NCBI GenBank assembly: GCA_017882245.1
Contig: JADGPV010000073.1
Span: forward strand, 1 to 26,637
From: Bacteroidales bacterium
GTDB lineage: Bacteria > Bacteroidota > Bacteroidia > Bacteroidales > VadinHA17
Reading direction: 5' to 3'
DNA: 26,637 nt
The translations under genes and the position numbers were made by a program. The notes under the pieces were generated by a model, which had not been told where the DNA came from, did not search any database, and worked only from the letters and a program-made list of their open reading frames with translations. Numbering within the stretch: position 1 is the first letter of the stretch; each line of letters begins with the position of its first letter. Positions 16,835-26,400 of the stretch are shown one piece after another.

Positions 16835-17656
16835 TTATTTTACCAGCTCTGCCCTGACCGAGCCAACGGCACTTTTCAAGTCCTCAATATTCTGCATCGT
16901 CAGGCTTGTTCCCAGCTTTGCATATTCTTCTCTTATCGGTTGCAGGCTTGCAAGAAACTGCGATACAAGGGGATCGTCAGCATGTGGTTTGGCTATATCC
17001 TCAAACTGCTCAAATGATTTCTTCTGCTCAAGAAGGACAGACTCAAACCCTGAGAGGTGTCCGCCAGACTCAGAAACTGCCAGAGTGAGATACATGCCCT
17101 CAACCCATGCACCGCCTACCATAAGCAGAGCAAGGTTTGCCTGATCTGCGTCGACCATATATCCATAGGTGCGATCAAAAACATCAGTCAGTATTTTTAC
17201 CAGTGTGTCCCTGTTGTCAAAATTTGTTTTTATCTCATCATAGAGATACGGATCATAAATCTTGGCAAGATTCTGTTCGAGTGACATGTCGTGCAGAGCC
17301 GCAAGATAATCAATGACATCCTGCTGCATATTGTACAATGTTGTATAGCTCAGGTCTGCACCGTAGACCCCTATATTTACCGACCTTTTGTAGCTTTCAA
17401 CATAATTCCTGGCGTTGTCCGGAGAATTGGTCGCTCCAAGTATGTAGCCAAGATCCATATCTGTAAGCTTTTTGATAACCTCCGCCGATGTCGGAAGCGG
17501 ATAAACATTCTCTTCAATCTTATTCTCCAGCCCCTGCTCTTCAAGCTTGTTCAACTCTTTATTCTTTTTTGTCTCACCCCTGTTCTTGCAGGAGTATGAA
17601 CCGGCAACCGCAAGGATCATTACAGCTACCAGTAATTTCATGAAAGTCTTTTTCAT
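16835..17656 (-). CDS. Conserved lipoprotein of unknown function
   Basis: A 273-residue exported protein. It has a Lys-rich n-region, a hydrophobic core (LLVAVMILAVAG) and a Cys at 23 in GSYSC, a lipobox-like site that departs from the usual L-A/S-G/A-C but is acceptable for this phylum. The residues after the Cys are basic (KNRGETKK), not the acidic surface-export pattern of Bacteroidota, so it probably stays periplasmic. The mature part is mostly alpha-helical, with Tyr- and Asp-rich stretches (GVYGADLSYTTLYN) and no domain I recognise. It could sit at either membrane. It is divergent from the C-S lyase gene across a 188-nt gap and followed by a strong terminator, so it is probably a single-gene transcript. 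Confidence 0.85.
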   Translation of the reverse strand: MKKTFMKLLVAVMILAVAGSYSCKNRGETKKNKELNKLEEQGLENKIEENVYPLPTSAEVIKKLTDMDLGYILGATNSPDNARNYVESYKRSVNIGVYGADLSYTTLYNMQQDVIDYLAALHDMSLEQNLAKIYDPYLYDEIKTNFDNRDTLVKILTDVFDRTYGYMVDADQANLALLMVGGAWVEGMYLTLAVSESGGHLSGFESVLLEQKKSFEQFEDIAKPHADDPLVSQFLASLQPIREEYAKLGTSLTMQNIEDLKSAVGSVRAELVK

Positions 17657-17810
17657 AAGCCAGTTTTTGGTACTTGTATTTGTTACGTAAAATTAAACCT
17701 TTTACACTTCCGAGAAAATTTTATTGCAAGAAAATTTCATTTCTGATCCTTCTTCCCTCATTTCATCACATAAACAGCCGGGCATCTGTTCTTGTTCATG
17801 GTCTTTTCTC

Positions 17811-17818
17811 TATCTTTA
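17811..17818 (+). promoter_or_regulatory. Candidate -7 element for the C-S lyase/carA pair
   Basis: TATCTTTA matches TAnnTTTG at 7 of 8 positions, 26 nt before the ATG at 17845. A TTG at 17792-17794 lies 16 bp upstream, shorter than the usual spacing. The implied start near 17825 falls inside the frame that is open upstream of 17845, which supports the shorter protein start. No ArgR-box match was seen here. Confidence 0.4.
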
Positions 17819-17844
17819 CATCCCGGATCAACAACAGACACCTG

Positions 17845-19011
17845 ATGTGGAATTTTGATGAGGAGATCAACCGGGAAAATACCAGTTGCATAAAATATGA
17901 TCTGAGAGAAGAGGTCTTTGGAAGAGCTGACGTTATCCCCATGTGGGTGGCGGACATGGATTTTAAAACTCCCTCCTTCATCACTGACGCTCTTGCCAAC
18001 CGTCTGAAACATGAAATACTCGGTTATACATTCAGGTCTGATTCCTATTTTAACTCAATTATAAAGTGGATCTATGACCGTCACGGGTGGAAGATAAACC
18101 GTGAGTGGATTGAATTCAGTCCGGGAGTTGTGCCAGCACTGAACATGTGCACTCTTGCCTACACGAAAAAGGGCGAAGGAATAATAATCCAGCCTCCCGT
18201 TTACACTCCTTTTCACGGTGCGGTAAAGGATCATGAACGCATACTGTTATTTAATAACCTCCTTGAAACCGAAGAAGGATGGATGATGGATTTTGACGGC
18301 CTCCGGAAACTTGTTTCTCCTTCTGTTAAAATGATAATAATCTCCAATCCTCATAATCCTGTAGGAAGGGTCTGGCAGTTGAATGAGCTGACTGAACTGG
18401 TTGATATCTGCTACGAAAAGGGAATTATCATCCTTTCTGATGAGATACACTCTGATCTGATACTGCCAGGTTACCGACATATACCCCTGGCATCAATCTC
18501 GCAAAAGGCCGCTTCCGTCACAGTCACATGCTTGGCACCGAGCAAAACCTTCAACCTTGCAGGACTTTCAACTTCATCCATGATAATATCCGATCCTGAT
18601 CTCAGGGAGAAATACAGGAAAACACTCACAGGGTTGCACATGCATCTTGGAAACATTTTCGGCAACATTGCCTCGGAAGCTGCTTACACTTACGGACGCG
18701 CATGGCTGGATGAACTAATTGTTTATATTCAGGGCAACGTCGACCTCGTTATGAATTACTGCGGGGAGCATTTGCCGCTTATAAAGCCTGTGAAGCCTGA
18801 AGCCACATACATGATCTGGCTCGACTGCCGTTCCATGGATATGAGCGGCAGGGAGCTGCAGGGTTTCTTCGTTGACAAGGCAGGTGTCGGTATGAATGAA
18901 GGGTCTTTATTCGGCCCGGGAGGCGAGGGCTTTATGCGGATGAACCTCGCCTGCCCAAGGATAATTGTAGAGAAAGCACTCAAACAGATTGACAGCGCAA
19001 TAAACACCTGA
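17845..19011 (+). CDS. patB: PatB/MalY-type PLP-dependent C-S lyase
   Basis: A fold-type I, pyridoxal-phosphate enzyme of the MalY/PatB subgroup. Members cleave the C-S bond of cystathionine or cysteine conjugates, giving pyruvate, ammonia and a thiol. It has 388 residues. It shows VIPMWVADMDFKTP (30-43), a subgroup hallmark, then NPHNPVGR (168-175), SDEIHSDL (198-205), the PLP lysine Lys234 in APSKTFNLAG and the carboxylate-binding Arg in FMRMNLACPR (363-372). The frame is open from a TTG at 17674, but the 57 extra residues do not resemble the family, and MWNFDEEINR is the normal beginning. It ends 1 nt before carA. The exact substrate (cystathionine beta-lyase or another) cannot be set from sequence. 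Confidence 0.9.
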   Translation: MWNFDEEINRENTSCIKYDLREEVFGRADVIPMWVADMDFKTPSFITDALANRLKHEILGYTFRSDSYFNSIIKWIYDRHGWKINREWIEFSPGVVPALNMCTLAYTKKGEGIIIQPPVYTPFHGAVKDHERILLFNNLLETEEGWMMDFDGLRKLVSPSVKMIIISNPHNPVGRVWQLNELTELVDICYEKGIIILSDEIHSDLILPGYRHIPLASISQKAASVTVTCLAPSKTFNLAGLSTSSMIISDPDLREKYRKTLTGLHMHLGNIFGNIASEAAYTYGRAWLDELIVYIQGNVDLVMNYCGEHLPLIKPVKPEATYMIWLDCRSMDMSGRELQGFFVDKAGVGMNEGSLFGPGGEGFMRMNLACPRIIVEKALKQIDSAINT

Positions 19012-19012
19012 G

Positions 19013-20107
19013 ATGAAACCGGCGAACAAATTAAGTGTGCGACTGACACTGGAAGACGGTTCCGTATACAGGGGATGGTCATTTGGTGCACCTGTGGCCG
19101 CGGCCGGAGAGGTGGTCTTCAATACCGCAATGACAGGATACCCCGAGAGCCTGACAGACCCTTCCTACCGGGGACAGATTTTATGCCTCACTTACCCCCT
19201 GGTAGGTAACTACGGCGCTCCGGGAAAGAGCGAGCAGGATGATCTTTACCTGTTCTATGAATCGTCAGGTGTGCATATCTCAGCTCTCATCGTATCGGAC
19301 TATTCATTTGAATACAGCCACTGGAACGCCATTGAAAGCCTCCACGACTGGCTGCTGAAAAGCAATGTGCCGGGAATCTACGGCATCGACACAAGGGCGC
19401 TGACAAAACGTATTCGCGAAAAGGGTGCCATGCTCGGCAAGGTTGAACCTGAAGGCACTGCTGCAGAGTTCTATGACCCTAATAAAGTCAACCTGGTTGC
19501 CGAAGTAAGCACTACAACCCGCCAGGTTTACGGCAACGGCAAATACCGGATCATGCTGGTAGACTGCGGGGTGAAATTCAACATCATCCGTAACCTCCTG
19601 AAACGCGATACGACCATCATCAGGGTACCGTGGGACTACGACTACAGCGCTGAGAAGTATGACGGGCTATTTCTGACTAACGGGCCAGGTGATCCCAAGA
19701 TGTGCCGCACAGCCATTGATCATGTAAGACAGTCATTAGACGGCGACAAGCCCATATTTGGCATCTGTCTGGGTAATCAGCTCATGGCGCTGGCTGCCGG
19801 TGCTGACACGTATAAACTGCGTTACGGCCATCGCAGTCACAACCAGCCGGTTCAGATGGTCGGCACTGAAAGAGCATACATCACCTCGCAGAACCACGGC
19901 TTTGCGGTTAACAACAACACTCTTCCGGCAGGCTGGCTGCCGCTCTTCATCAACGTCAATGACAACACCAACGAGGGTATGAAGCATATTTCAAAACCCT
20001 TCTTCTCGACACAGTTCCATCCTGAAGCCTCCGGCGGTCCGACAGATACGGATTTTTTATTTGATGTATTTATCGGGAATATTGAGAATTCAATTCGCCA
20101 TGAATGA
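19013..20107 (+). CDS. carA: Carbamoyl-phosphate synthase small subunit
   Basis: Glutamine amidotransferase subunit that supplies ammonia to CarB for carbamoyl phosphate, the precursor of arginine and pyrimidines. It has 364 residues, slightly short for the family. The N-terminal CarA domain (TLEDGSVYRGWSFG, FNTAMTGYPESLTDPSY) is followed by a class I amidotransferase with catalytic Cys252 in FGICLGNQ and His336/Glu338 in QFHPEASGGP; SQNHGFAV is also present. Its ATG follows the C-S lyase stop by 1 nt, so the pair is translationally coupled. Its 3' end overlaps argH on the other strand by 38 nt. It is separated from carB by the reversed argH-argG-argR genes. Confidence 0.97.
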   Translation: MKPANKLSVRLTLEDGSVYRGWSFGAPVAAAGEVVFNTAMTGYPESLTDPSYRGQILCLTYPLVGNYGAPGKSEQDDLYLFYESSGVHISALIVSDYSFEYSHWNAIESLHDWLLKSNVPGIYGIDTRALTKRIREKGAMLGKVEPEGTAAEFYDPNKVNLVAEVSTTTRQVYGNGKYRIMLVDCGVKFNIIRNLLKRDTTIIRVPWDYDYSAEKYDGLFLTNGPGDPKMCRTAIDHVRQSLDGDKPIFGICLGNQLMALAAGADTYKLRYGHRSHNQPVQMVGTERAYITSQNHGFAVNNNTLPAGWLPLFINVNDNTNEGMKHISKPFFSTQFHPEASGGPTDTDFLFDVFIGNIENSIRHE

Positions 20108-21431
20108 TTGAATCGAACAATTCCTGAGGTGAATACGCCTTTCTGAACCCAACCATTATCTTCTCAATACGTTTTTTTATCAGACCGGTTCCAGTGTTGC
20201 CTATGCTGCCGATATGGGTATAATCATTGAGGCCGGTCGGTTCAAACGTTCCTGATCCGGCCATACTTGCCACAACCCGGTATGCATCCCTGAACGGCAT
20301 GCCCCTTAATGCCATCTTATTTGCCTCCTCAACAGAATATATGTCGTTATACCTTCCATCATTCATGATATCACGTTTGATAATCAACCCTCCTGCCGTA
20401 CTCCGTACAGCAGCTACAAGGTCCCTCATCTCATCAAAAGAATCAAACAGAACAGCCTTCAGCTCCTGGTAGTCGCGGTTATACCCCGGAGGCAGTCCTG
20501 TTGTCATCATCACAATTTCATTTGGAACACATTGAAGCTTGTTGCAGCGTGCCCTGATAAGCTCAAAAAGATCGGGATTTTTCTTATGCGGCATTATTGA
20601 AGAGCCTGTTGTTAGATCATCCGGCAGGGTAATAAAACCGTATCCAGGCGACATGAACAACAACACATCGGATGAAAACCTTCCAAGCGAGTTTGCGACA
20701 GAAGCTATCGCATTTGCAATGATTCTTTCCGTACGGCCCCTGCTCATCTGTGCATATGGAGAGGTGACTATCAGCCTGTCAAATTTCAGCAATGAGGCAG
20801 TCAGCTTTCGGTCGATAGCCAGGGTTGTTCCGTAACCGGCAGCGGTCCCAAGCGGTGAAGCGTTGGTAAAGGATGAGGCATCAGCCAATAGCTGCAGGTC
20901 GTCACATAGGCTTTCTGCATATGCAGCAAACCACAAGCCGAATGATGATACCATGGCTGTCTGCATATGCGTGAAACCCGGCATGAGAGCTGATTCATTA
21001 TTTTTGCTAAGCTCAAGAAAGAGACCGGCAAGCTTATGAATTTCTACGGCAAGAATAGCTGACTGATGGCGTAGCCATAAATGAATATCTGTTATAATCT
21101 GATCATTACGTGAACGGCCGGTATTCAATCTTCCTGCAGCTTCCCCGGCATTATCCTGTAATCGGAACTCGACATATGAATGGATATCCTCATATTCTTT
21201 CCCAATTTGAAGGTTCCCTTTTCCGGCCTCTGCAAAAAGGAGTGAGAGACCACTGATGAGCCTGGCCTTCTCATCAGGACCAATGATCCTGCACTTCTCA
21301 AGCATGACAGTGTGAGCCATCGACCCAACGATATCATAAGGCGCCAGCCTCTCATCATAGTGCCTGTCGCGATCACATGTGAAGCTGATAGTACTTTCTT
21401 GCGTTTTACCGCCCTTGTCCCACAGGTTCAT
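20070..21431 (-). CDS. argH: Argininosuccinate lyase
   Basis: Last step of arginine synthesis: splits argininosuccinate into arginine and fumarate in the cytoplasm. It has 453 residues of the fumarase/aspartase superfamily. The signature loop GSSIMPHKKNPD (276-287) contains the catalytic Ser. Also present are DIHSYVE (82-88), LNTGRSRNDQ (102-111; Asn where E. coli has His in LHTGRSRND) and PGFTHMQ (151-157). The start overlaps the end of argG by 26 nt, indicating coupling. The last 12 codons and stop overlap the end of carA on the opposite strand. It is the last gene of argR-argG-argH. Confidence 0.97.
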   Translation of the reverse strand: MNLWDKGGKTQESTISFTCDRDRHYDERLAPYDIVGSMAHTVMLEKCRIIGPDEKARLISGLSLLFAEAGKGNLQIGKEYEDIHSYVEFRLQDNAGEAAGRLNTGRSRNDQIITDIHLWLRHQSAILAVEIHKLAGLFLELSKNNESALMPGFTHMQTAMVSSFGLWFAAYAESLCDDLQLLADASSFTNASPLGTAAGYGTTLAIDRKLTASLLKFDRLIVTSPYAQMSRGRTERIIANAIASVANSLGRFSSDVLLFMSPGYGFITLPDDLTTGSSIMPHKKNPDLFELIRARCNKLQCVPNEIVMMTTGLPPGYNRDYQELKAVLFDSFDEMRDLVAAVRSTAGGLIIKRDIMNDGRYNDIYSVEEANKMALRGMPFRDAYRVVASMAGSGTFEPTGLNDYTHIGSIGNTGTGLIKKRIEKIMVGFRKAYSPQELFDSIIHGELNSQYSR

Positions 21432-22668
21432 CCTTATTTACTTTTTTTCTGTTAGCTTCCATAATGGCATGATGCGCCATCAGGCGTATGGCATTGATGC
21501 GTATGAAACCGAGACTGTCAGTCTGATTAAATCCTCCTTCGATATCCATGCTTGACAACTCCTTATTATATAATGAAGAGGGCGATTCACGACCTTCAAT
21601 AATAATATTGCCCTTGTAGAGTATCATATGGACAACGCCGTCAATAACCTCCTGGCTCTTGTCCATTGCAGCCTGTAGGAAATCCATCTCGGGGGAGAAC
21701 CAGAAACCGTTATACACCAGCTCGGCAAAGACTGGTGCCAGCATGTTGCGCAGCCGCATTACCTCACGGTCCATTGCAATGCCCTCGATATCCTTGTGAG
21801 CAGCATAAAGTATGGTAGCACCCGGAGTCTCGTAAATACCTCTTGACTTTATGCCCACGAACCTGTTCTCGACCATATCAAGGAGACCGATGCCATTCTC
21901 ACCGCCCAGCTTATTAAGAAAAATGAACAGTTCGAGAGGGTTTTCATGGCTTATTCCCTCATCCTTGTTAGTCACCTTGACAGGCACGCCATCCTTGAAT
22001 GTGATAGATATATGTGTCTCTTTATCAGGAGCATCCATTGGCATCACCATTTTTGAAAGGATATCCTTGCCGGCACAGTAGAGCGGATCTTCAAGAATGC
22101 CTGCCTCATGGCTTATATGCATCAGGTTGTCATCCTCACTGTATGGTTTTGAAATGGAGGCTTTGACGGAGATGCGATGTCCGGCGGCATATCTGATCAT
22201 GTCAGAACGGCCCTGGAATTGAGAGAGAAACTCGGGGTCCTTCCATGGAGAGATGACTTTAATATCAGGTTTGAGCGCATAGTAGGTCAGCTCAAACCGC
22301 ACCTGGTCGTTGCCTTTGCCGGTAGCACCGTGAGCTACAAAATCGGCGCCATATTCTATGGCAGCCTCTATCTGCTTCTTTGCTATGAGCGGACGTGCCA
22401 GCGCCGTTCCTAGAAGGTAACGGTCCTCATAGACAGCATTGGCCTTTACAGCCTTGAAGATATAATCAGTGACAAACTCTTTCTTCAGATCTTCAATGAT
22501 CACCTTTGAAGCTCCTAATGCCAGAGCTTTTTCACGCACAGCTTCAAAATCTTCATTCTGGCCGACGTCAGCCACAAAGGCTATAACATCAAATCCTTTT
22601 TTTATGAGCCATTTAAGTATCACGGAGGTGTCAAGTCCCCCGGAATATGCAAGCATTACTTTTTTCAT
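21406..22668 (-). CDS. argG: Argininosuccinate synthase
   Basis: Condenses citrulline and aspartate with ATP, giving argininosuccinate, AMP and PPi. It has 420 residues with the PP-loop AYSGGLDTSV (7-16) at the N-terminus and the family's ATGKGNDQVRFE block (about 114-125) for citrulline/aspartate binding. The ATG follows the argR stop by a single base, so its translation is coupled to the repressor gene, and its end overlaps argH by 26 nt. It is expected to be under the ArgR operator at 23144-23196. Confidence 0.97.
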   Translation of the reverse strand: MKKVMLAYSGGLDTSVILKWLIKKGFDVIAFVADVGQNEDFEAVREKALALGASKVIIEDLKKEFVTDYIFKAVKANAVYEDRYLLGTALARPLIAKKQIEAAIEYGADFVAHGATGKGNDQVRFELTYYALKPDIKVISPWKDPEFLSQFQGRSDMIRYAAGHRISVKASISKPYSEDDNLMHISHEAGILEDPLYCAGKDILSKMVMPMDAPDKETHISITFKDGVPVKVTNKDEGISHENPLELFIFLNKLGGENGIGLLDMVENRFVGIKSRGIYETPGATILYAAHKDIEGIAMDREVMRLRNMLAPVFAELVYNGFWFSPEMDFLQAAMDKSQEVIDGVVHMILYKGNIIIEGRESPSSLYNKELSSMDIEGGFNQTDSLGFIRINAIRLMAHHAIMEANRKKVNKDEPVGQGR

Positions 22669-22669
22669 C

Positions 22670-23140
22670 TTATTGTTTTTCTTGTGAATTATTTTTAAAG
22701 ATCAGGCTGATACATTCTTCAACAGCTTCATTGCTTATGTTATCTCTGGGGATAACAAGGATTGTATCATCGCCTGCAACAGTACCGGCTATTTCATATC
22801 TTCCTGCACGGTCTATTTTCAGTGCCACAGCAGATGCAAATCCCGGATATGTATAGATCAGCATCATATCCCTTGCCCAGGTTATCCCTGTTACAGCTTC
22901 GCTCTCATGTCCGGGTAATGTATCAGCAGTCTTTGCCGTTTTGCCCGGGAGCATGTAGCGATAGCCTCCTTTGCTGTCAAAGCCCCTGCTTACGCCAAGC
23001 TGCCTTAAGTCGCGGGAGAGTGTAGCCTGCGTACACTTCATCCCTGTGCCCTCCATCAGTCTGAGCAGCTCCTCCTGTGATGTGATGTTTTTTTCTGATA
23101 CCATTTTCTCAATCAGGATAAGTCGTGATGCTCTTGTCAT
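22670..23140 (-). CDS. argR: Arginine repressor ArgR
   Basis: Arginine-responsive hexameric repressor. With the start at 23140 it has 156 residues. The N-terminal winged helix contains TSQEELLRLMEGTG and the recognition helix CTQATLSRDLRQLGV, the ArgR hallmark. The C-terminal arginine-binding/oligomerisation domain carries GTVAGDDTILVIPRD, where the two Asp residues bind arginine. An upstream ATG at 23158 would add six residues (MNKYTN), but it lies almost at the predicted transcription start and inside an ARG box, so 23140 is preferred. It is the first gene of argR-argG-argH and is predicted to repress its own operon. Confidence 0.95.
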   Translation of the reverse strand: MTRASRLILIEKMVSEKNITSQEELLRLMEGTGMKCTQATLSRDLRQLGVSRGFDSKGGYRYMLPGKTAKTADTLPGHESEAVTGITWARDMMLIYTYPGFASAVALKIDRAGRYEIAGTVAGDDTILVIPRDNISNEAVEECISLIFKNNSQEKQ

Positions 23141-23143
23141 ATT

Positions 23144-23196
23144 TGTATATTTATTCATTTATAATGCAAATTTATACATTAATATTTAAATGCAAA
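23144..23196 (-). promoter_or_regulatory. ArgR operator overlapping the argRGH promoter
   Basis: Box 1 TGTATATTTATTCA (23144-23157) matches the ARG-box core TGNATWWWWATNCA at every position. Box 2 TGCAAATTTATACA (23165-23178) has one mismatch. Their centres are exactly 21 bp apart, the spacing of paired ARG boxes in E. coli. On the minus strand, TAAATTTG (23174 to 23167) is a perfect Bacteroidota -7 element inside box 2, with TTTG (23196 to 23193) 18 bp upstream as the -33. A weaker third site (23181-23194) lies between them. ArgR bound here would block polymerase. The geometry predicts transcription starting near 23160. Confidence 0.75.
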
Positions 23197-23434
23197 TATT
23201 TTTGGAATGATTTCCTAATCCTCTACGAGGAATTTTTATGTGGTTGTTTCATCCGTCCTACAGTACCTTAACATCTACGATGTATTCGTTTGTTACAAAT
23301 GGAATATTTATGAATTGTGCGTAGCGCATCAGCTTGCGTAGGAGAACGAGAGATTAATGAACATTTATTCCTAGACCTATCATGGCATAACCCTACAGAT
23401 AATTTATTGTATTTTTACCGGCAGGAGGATGATA
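23197..23434. other. Divergent argR-carB intergenic region, carB side
   Basis: About 240 nt with no gene I can support. It holds two short hairpins, TCCTC-TAC-GAGGA (23219-23231) and TGCG-TAG-CGCA (23318-23328), with TGCGTAG repeated 17 nt later (23335-23341). Two weak ARG-box-like sites, GGAATATTTATGAA (23301-23314) and TGAACATTTATTCC (23358-23371), each differ from the core at two positions and are not 21 bp apart. TATTTTTA (23410-23417) is a 7-of-8 match to TAnnTTTG before carB. A strong AGGAGG (23423-23428) lies 6 nt before the carB ATG. Confidence 0.4.
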
Positions 23435-26400
23435 ATGAAGGAAGAGATAAAAAAGGTTTTGCTGCTTGGTTCCGGGGCTCTTAAAATAGGCGAGGCAGGC
23501 GAGTTCGACTACTCAGGTTCACAAGCCCTTAAAGCACTCCGCGAGGAGGGTATTTTCACTGTTCTCATCAACCCCAACATTGCCACCGTTCAGACCTCTG
23601 AAAAAATCGCAGACAAAATATACTTCCTCCCTGTAACACCAAATTTCGTTGAACGCGTCATAGCCCGGGAAAAACCTGATGGTATCCTGCTTTCCTTCGG
23701 CGGACAGACAGCTCTGAACTGCGGCACTACACTCTTCCGCGACGGGGTCTTCGGGAAATACGGTGTGAAGGTCCTTGGTACTCCCGTCAGCGCCATCATG
23801 GATACTGAAGACCGTGAGCTCTTCGTGAAGAAGCTTGATGAAATAGATATCAGGACCCCTCACAGTATTGCCGTCACTAATGTTGCAGACGCATTAAAAG
23901 CGTCAGAGAAACTCGGGTTTCCGATTATAATCAGGGCAGCATATGCACTGGGAGGACTGGGTAGCGGATTCTGCTCAGACACCGAAGAACTAAAGACATT
24001 GGCCGGGAGGGCGTTCACCTTCTCCGAACAGATAGTCGTTGAAGAATCGCTGAAGGGCTGGAAAGAAGTTGAATATGAGGTCGTGCGCGACCGCTTCGAC
24101 AACTGTATCACCGTGTGCAACATGGAGAACTTTGATCCGCTGGGAATTCATACAGGTGAAAGCATCGTCGTGGCGCCATCGCAGACACTCTCGAACAGCG
24201 AATACCATAAGCTCAGGGAGCTATCTATCAGGATCATACGTCACATCGGTATAATCGGTGAATGCAATGTCCAGTATGCTCTTGACCCAAACTCTGAAGA
24301 CTACAGGGTAATTGAGGTCAATGCACGGCTATCACGTTCCAGCGCACTGGCCTCTAAGGCAACAGGATACCCTCTGGCTTTCGTGGCAGCAAAACTTGGG
24401 TTGGGTTATGGCCTTCACCAGCTGAAGAACTCGGTCACAAAAACCACTACTGCCTGCTTTGAACCTGCCCTCGATTATATAGTCTGCAAGATCCCCCGCT
24501 GGGACCTGAACAAGTTCCAGGGGGTGGCCCACGAGATTGGCAGCAGCATGAAAAGTGTAGGTGAGATAATGGCGATAGGCAGAACCTTCGAGGAGGCAAT
24601 CCAGAAAGGACTGCGCATGATTGGTCTCGGCATGCACGGTTTCGTCAGTAACCGCAATCTAAGCTTCCAGGGCATCGAAAAAGAACTCTCCCAGCCTACT
24701 GATATGCGTATCTTCTCAATAGCCGAAGCAATGGAAAAAGGCTTTGACGTTGACCGTATTTATGAGCTCACCAGGATCGACAAATGGTTTCTGTACAAGC
24801 TGCAGAACATTGAGAACATAAAAAAGAAACTTGAAACATATAATTCTCTTGAAAATATCCCATCCGGGGAATTGCTTCATGCCAAGATAAACGGTTTCAG
24901 CGACTTCCAGATAGCGCGCCATGTGCTAAAGGCAGACAACAAGAAGATCAATGAAGCCATGCTAAGTGTCCGCCGTTACCGCAAGAGCAAGGGCATTGTT
25001 CCGTATGTCAAGCAGATAGATACGCTTGCCGCCGAATACCCTGCCGTGACCAACTATCTCTATATGACCTACAGCGGCATGGAACATGACGTATGGTATG
25101 AGAATGACAAGCGTTCAGTGATAGTGCTCGGATCAGGCGCCTACCGGATAGGATCAAGCGTTGAATTTGACTGGTGCTCTGTCAATGCCATCACCACCAT
25201 ACGCAAAGAGGGACTGCGTGGTGTGATGATAAACTATAATCCCGAGACAGTCAGCACTGACTACGACATGTGCGACCGTCTCTATTTTGACGAGCTGTCG
25301 TTTGAACGCGTGATGGATATCATTGACCTGGAGACACCCCGCGGAGTGATACTGGCAATGGGGGGACAGATACCGAATAACCTGGCCATGAGACTTCACA
25401 GGCAGGGTGTTCCGATACTGGGAACCCCGCCTGAATCTATTGACAGGGCCGAGGACCGGCACAAATTTTCATCAATGTGCGACTCCCTGGGCGTTGACCA
25501 GCCGAGGTGGCAGGAACTGACGAGCTTCGAGGAAATTGATAAATTCATTGACGGTATCGGCTTCCCGGTGCTGATCCGTCCGTCATATGTTCTCTCCGGT
25601 GCAGCAATGAACGTAGTCTCAAACCGAAGTGAGCTCGTCCATTTTCTTGAGCTGGCCGCCAGCGTCTCAAAGGAATACCCGGTGGTGGTATCCGAGTTCA
25701 TTGAATATGCCAAGGAGATTGAGATTGATGCCGTGGCCACAGCAGGAGAGATCGTAGCTTACGCAATAAGCGAACATGTTGAGTATGCGGGTGTGCATTC
25801 AGGTGATGCAACAATAGTATTCCCGCCGCAGAAGATCTACTTTGAGACCGTCCGGCGTATCAAGCGTATCTCAAGACAGATAGCAAAAGAGCTTAATATC
25901 TCAGGCCCGTTCAATATACAATTCCTTGCACGGGAGAATGATATAAAGGTCATAGAGTGCAATCTCCGCGCCAGCCGGAGCTTTCCGTTTGTATCAAAGG
26001 TATTGAAAACCAATCTGATAGAGCTTGCAACAAAGGTCATGCTTGGTGTTCAGTGGGAGAAACCGCACAAGTCGGTCTTTGACCTTGACTATGTGGGCGT
26101 TAAAGCTTCGCAGTTCAGTTTCTCACGTCTCGCCAAGGCTGATCCGGTGCTGGGTGTTGACATGGCTTCAACGGGTGAGGTGGGATGTATAGGCGACAGT
26201 TTTTACGAAGCTTTGTTAAAGGCTATGTATTCTGTAGGTTACCGCATGCCTGAGAAAGCGGTGCTGATATCATCGGGTCCCGCAAAATCGAAGGCTGACC
26301 TGATAGAAGCTGCACGCCTTCTTCGAGGCCGGGATTATAAGATCTATGCTACCAGAGGGACACAGCAGTTCCTGACCAATGCCGGGATAGAGGCCGAGGT

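Noticed and set aside
17674..17844. N-terminal extension of the C-S lyase from a TTG
   Set aside because: The extra 57 residues do not resemble the family, the promoter candidate lies inside them, and MWNFDEEINR at 17845 is the typical start.
23317..23484. Small plus-strand GTG frame of about 55 codons before and into carB
   Set aside because: It overlaps the carB start out of frame, covers hairpin and ribosome-site sequence, and resembles no known leader peptide (no Arg run or pyrimidine-attenuator features).
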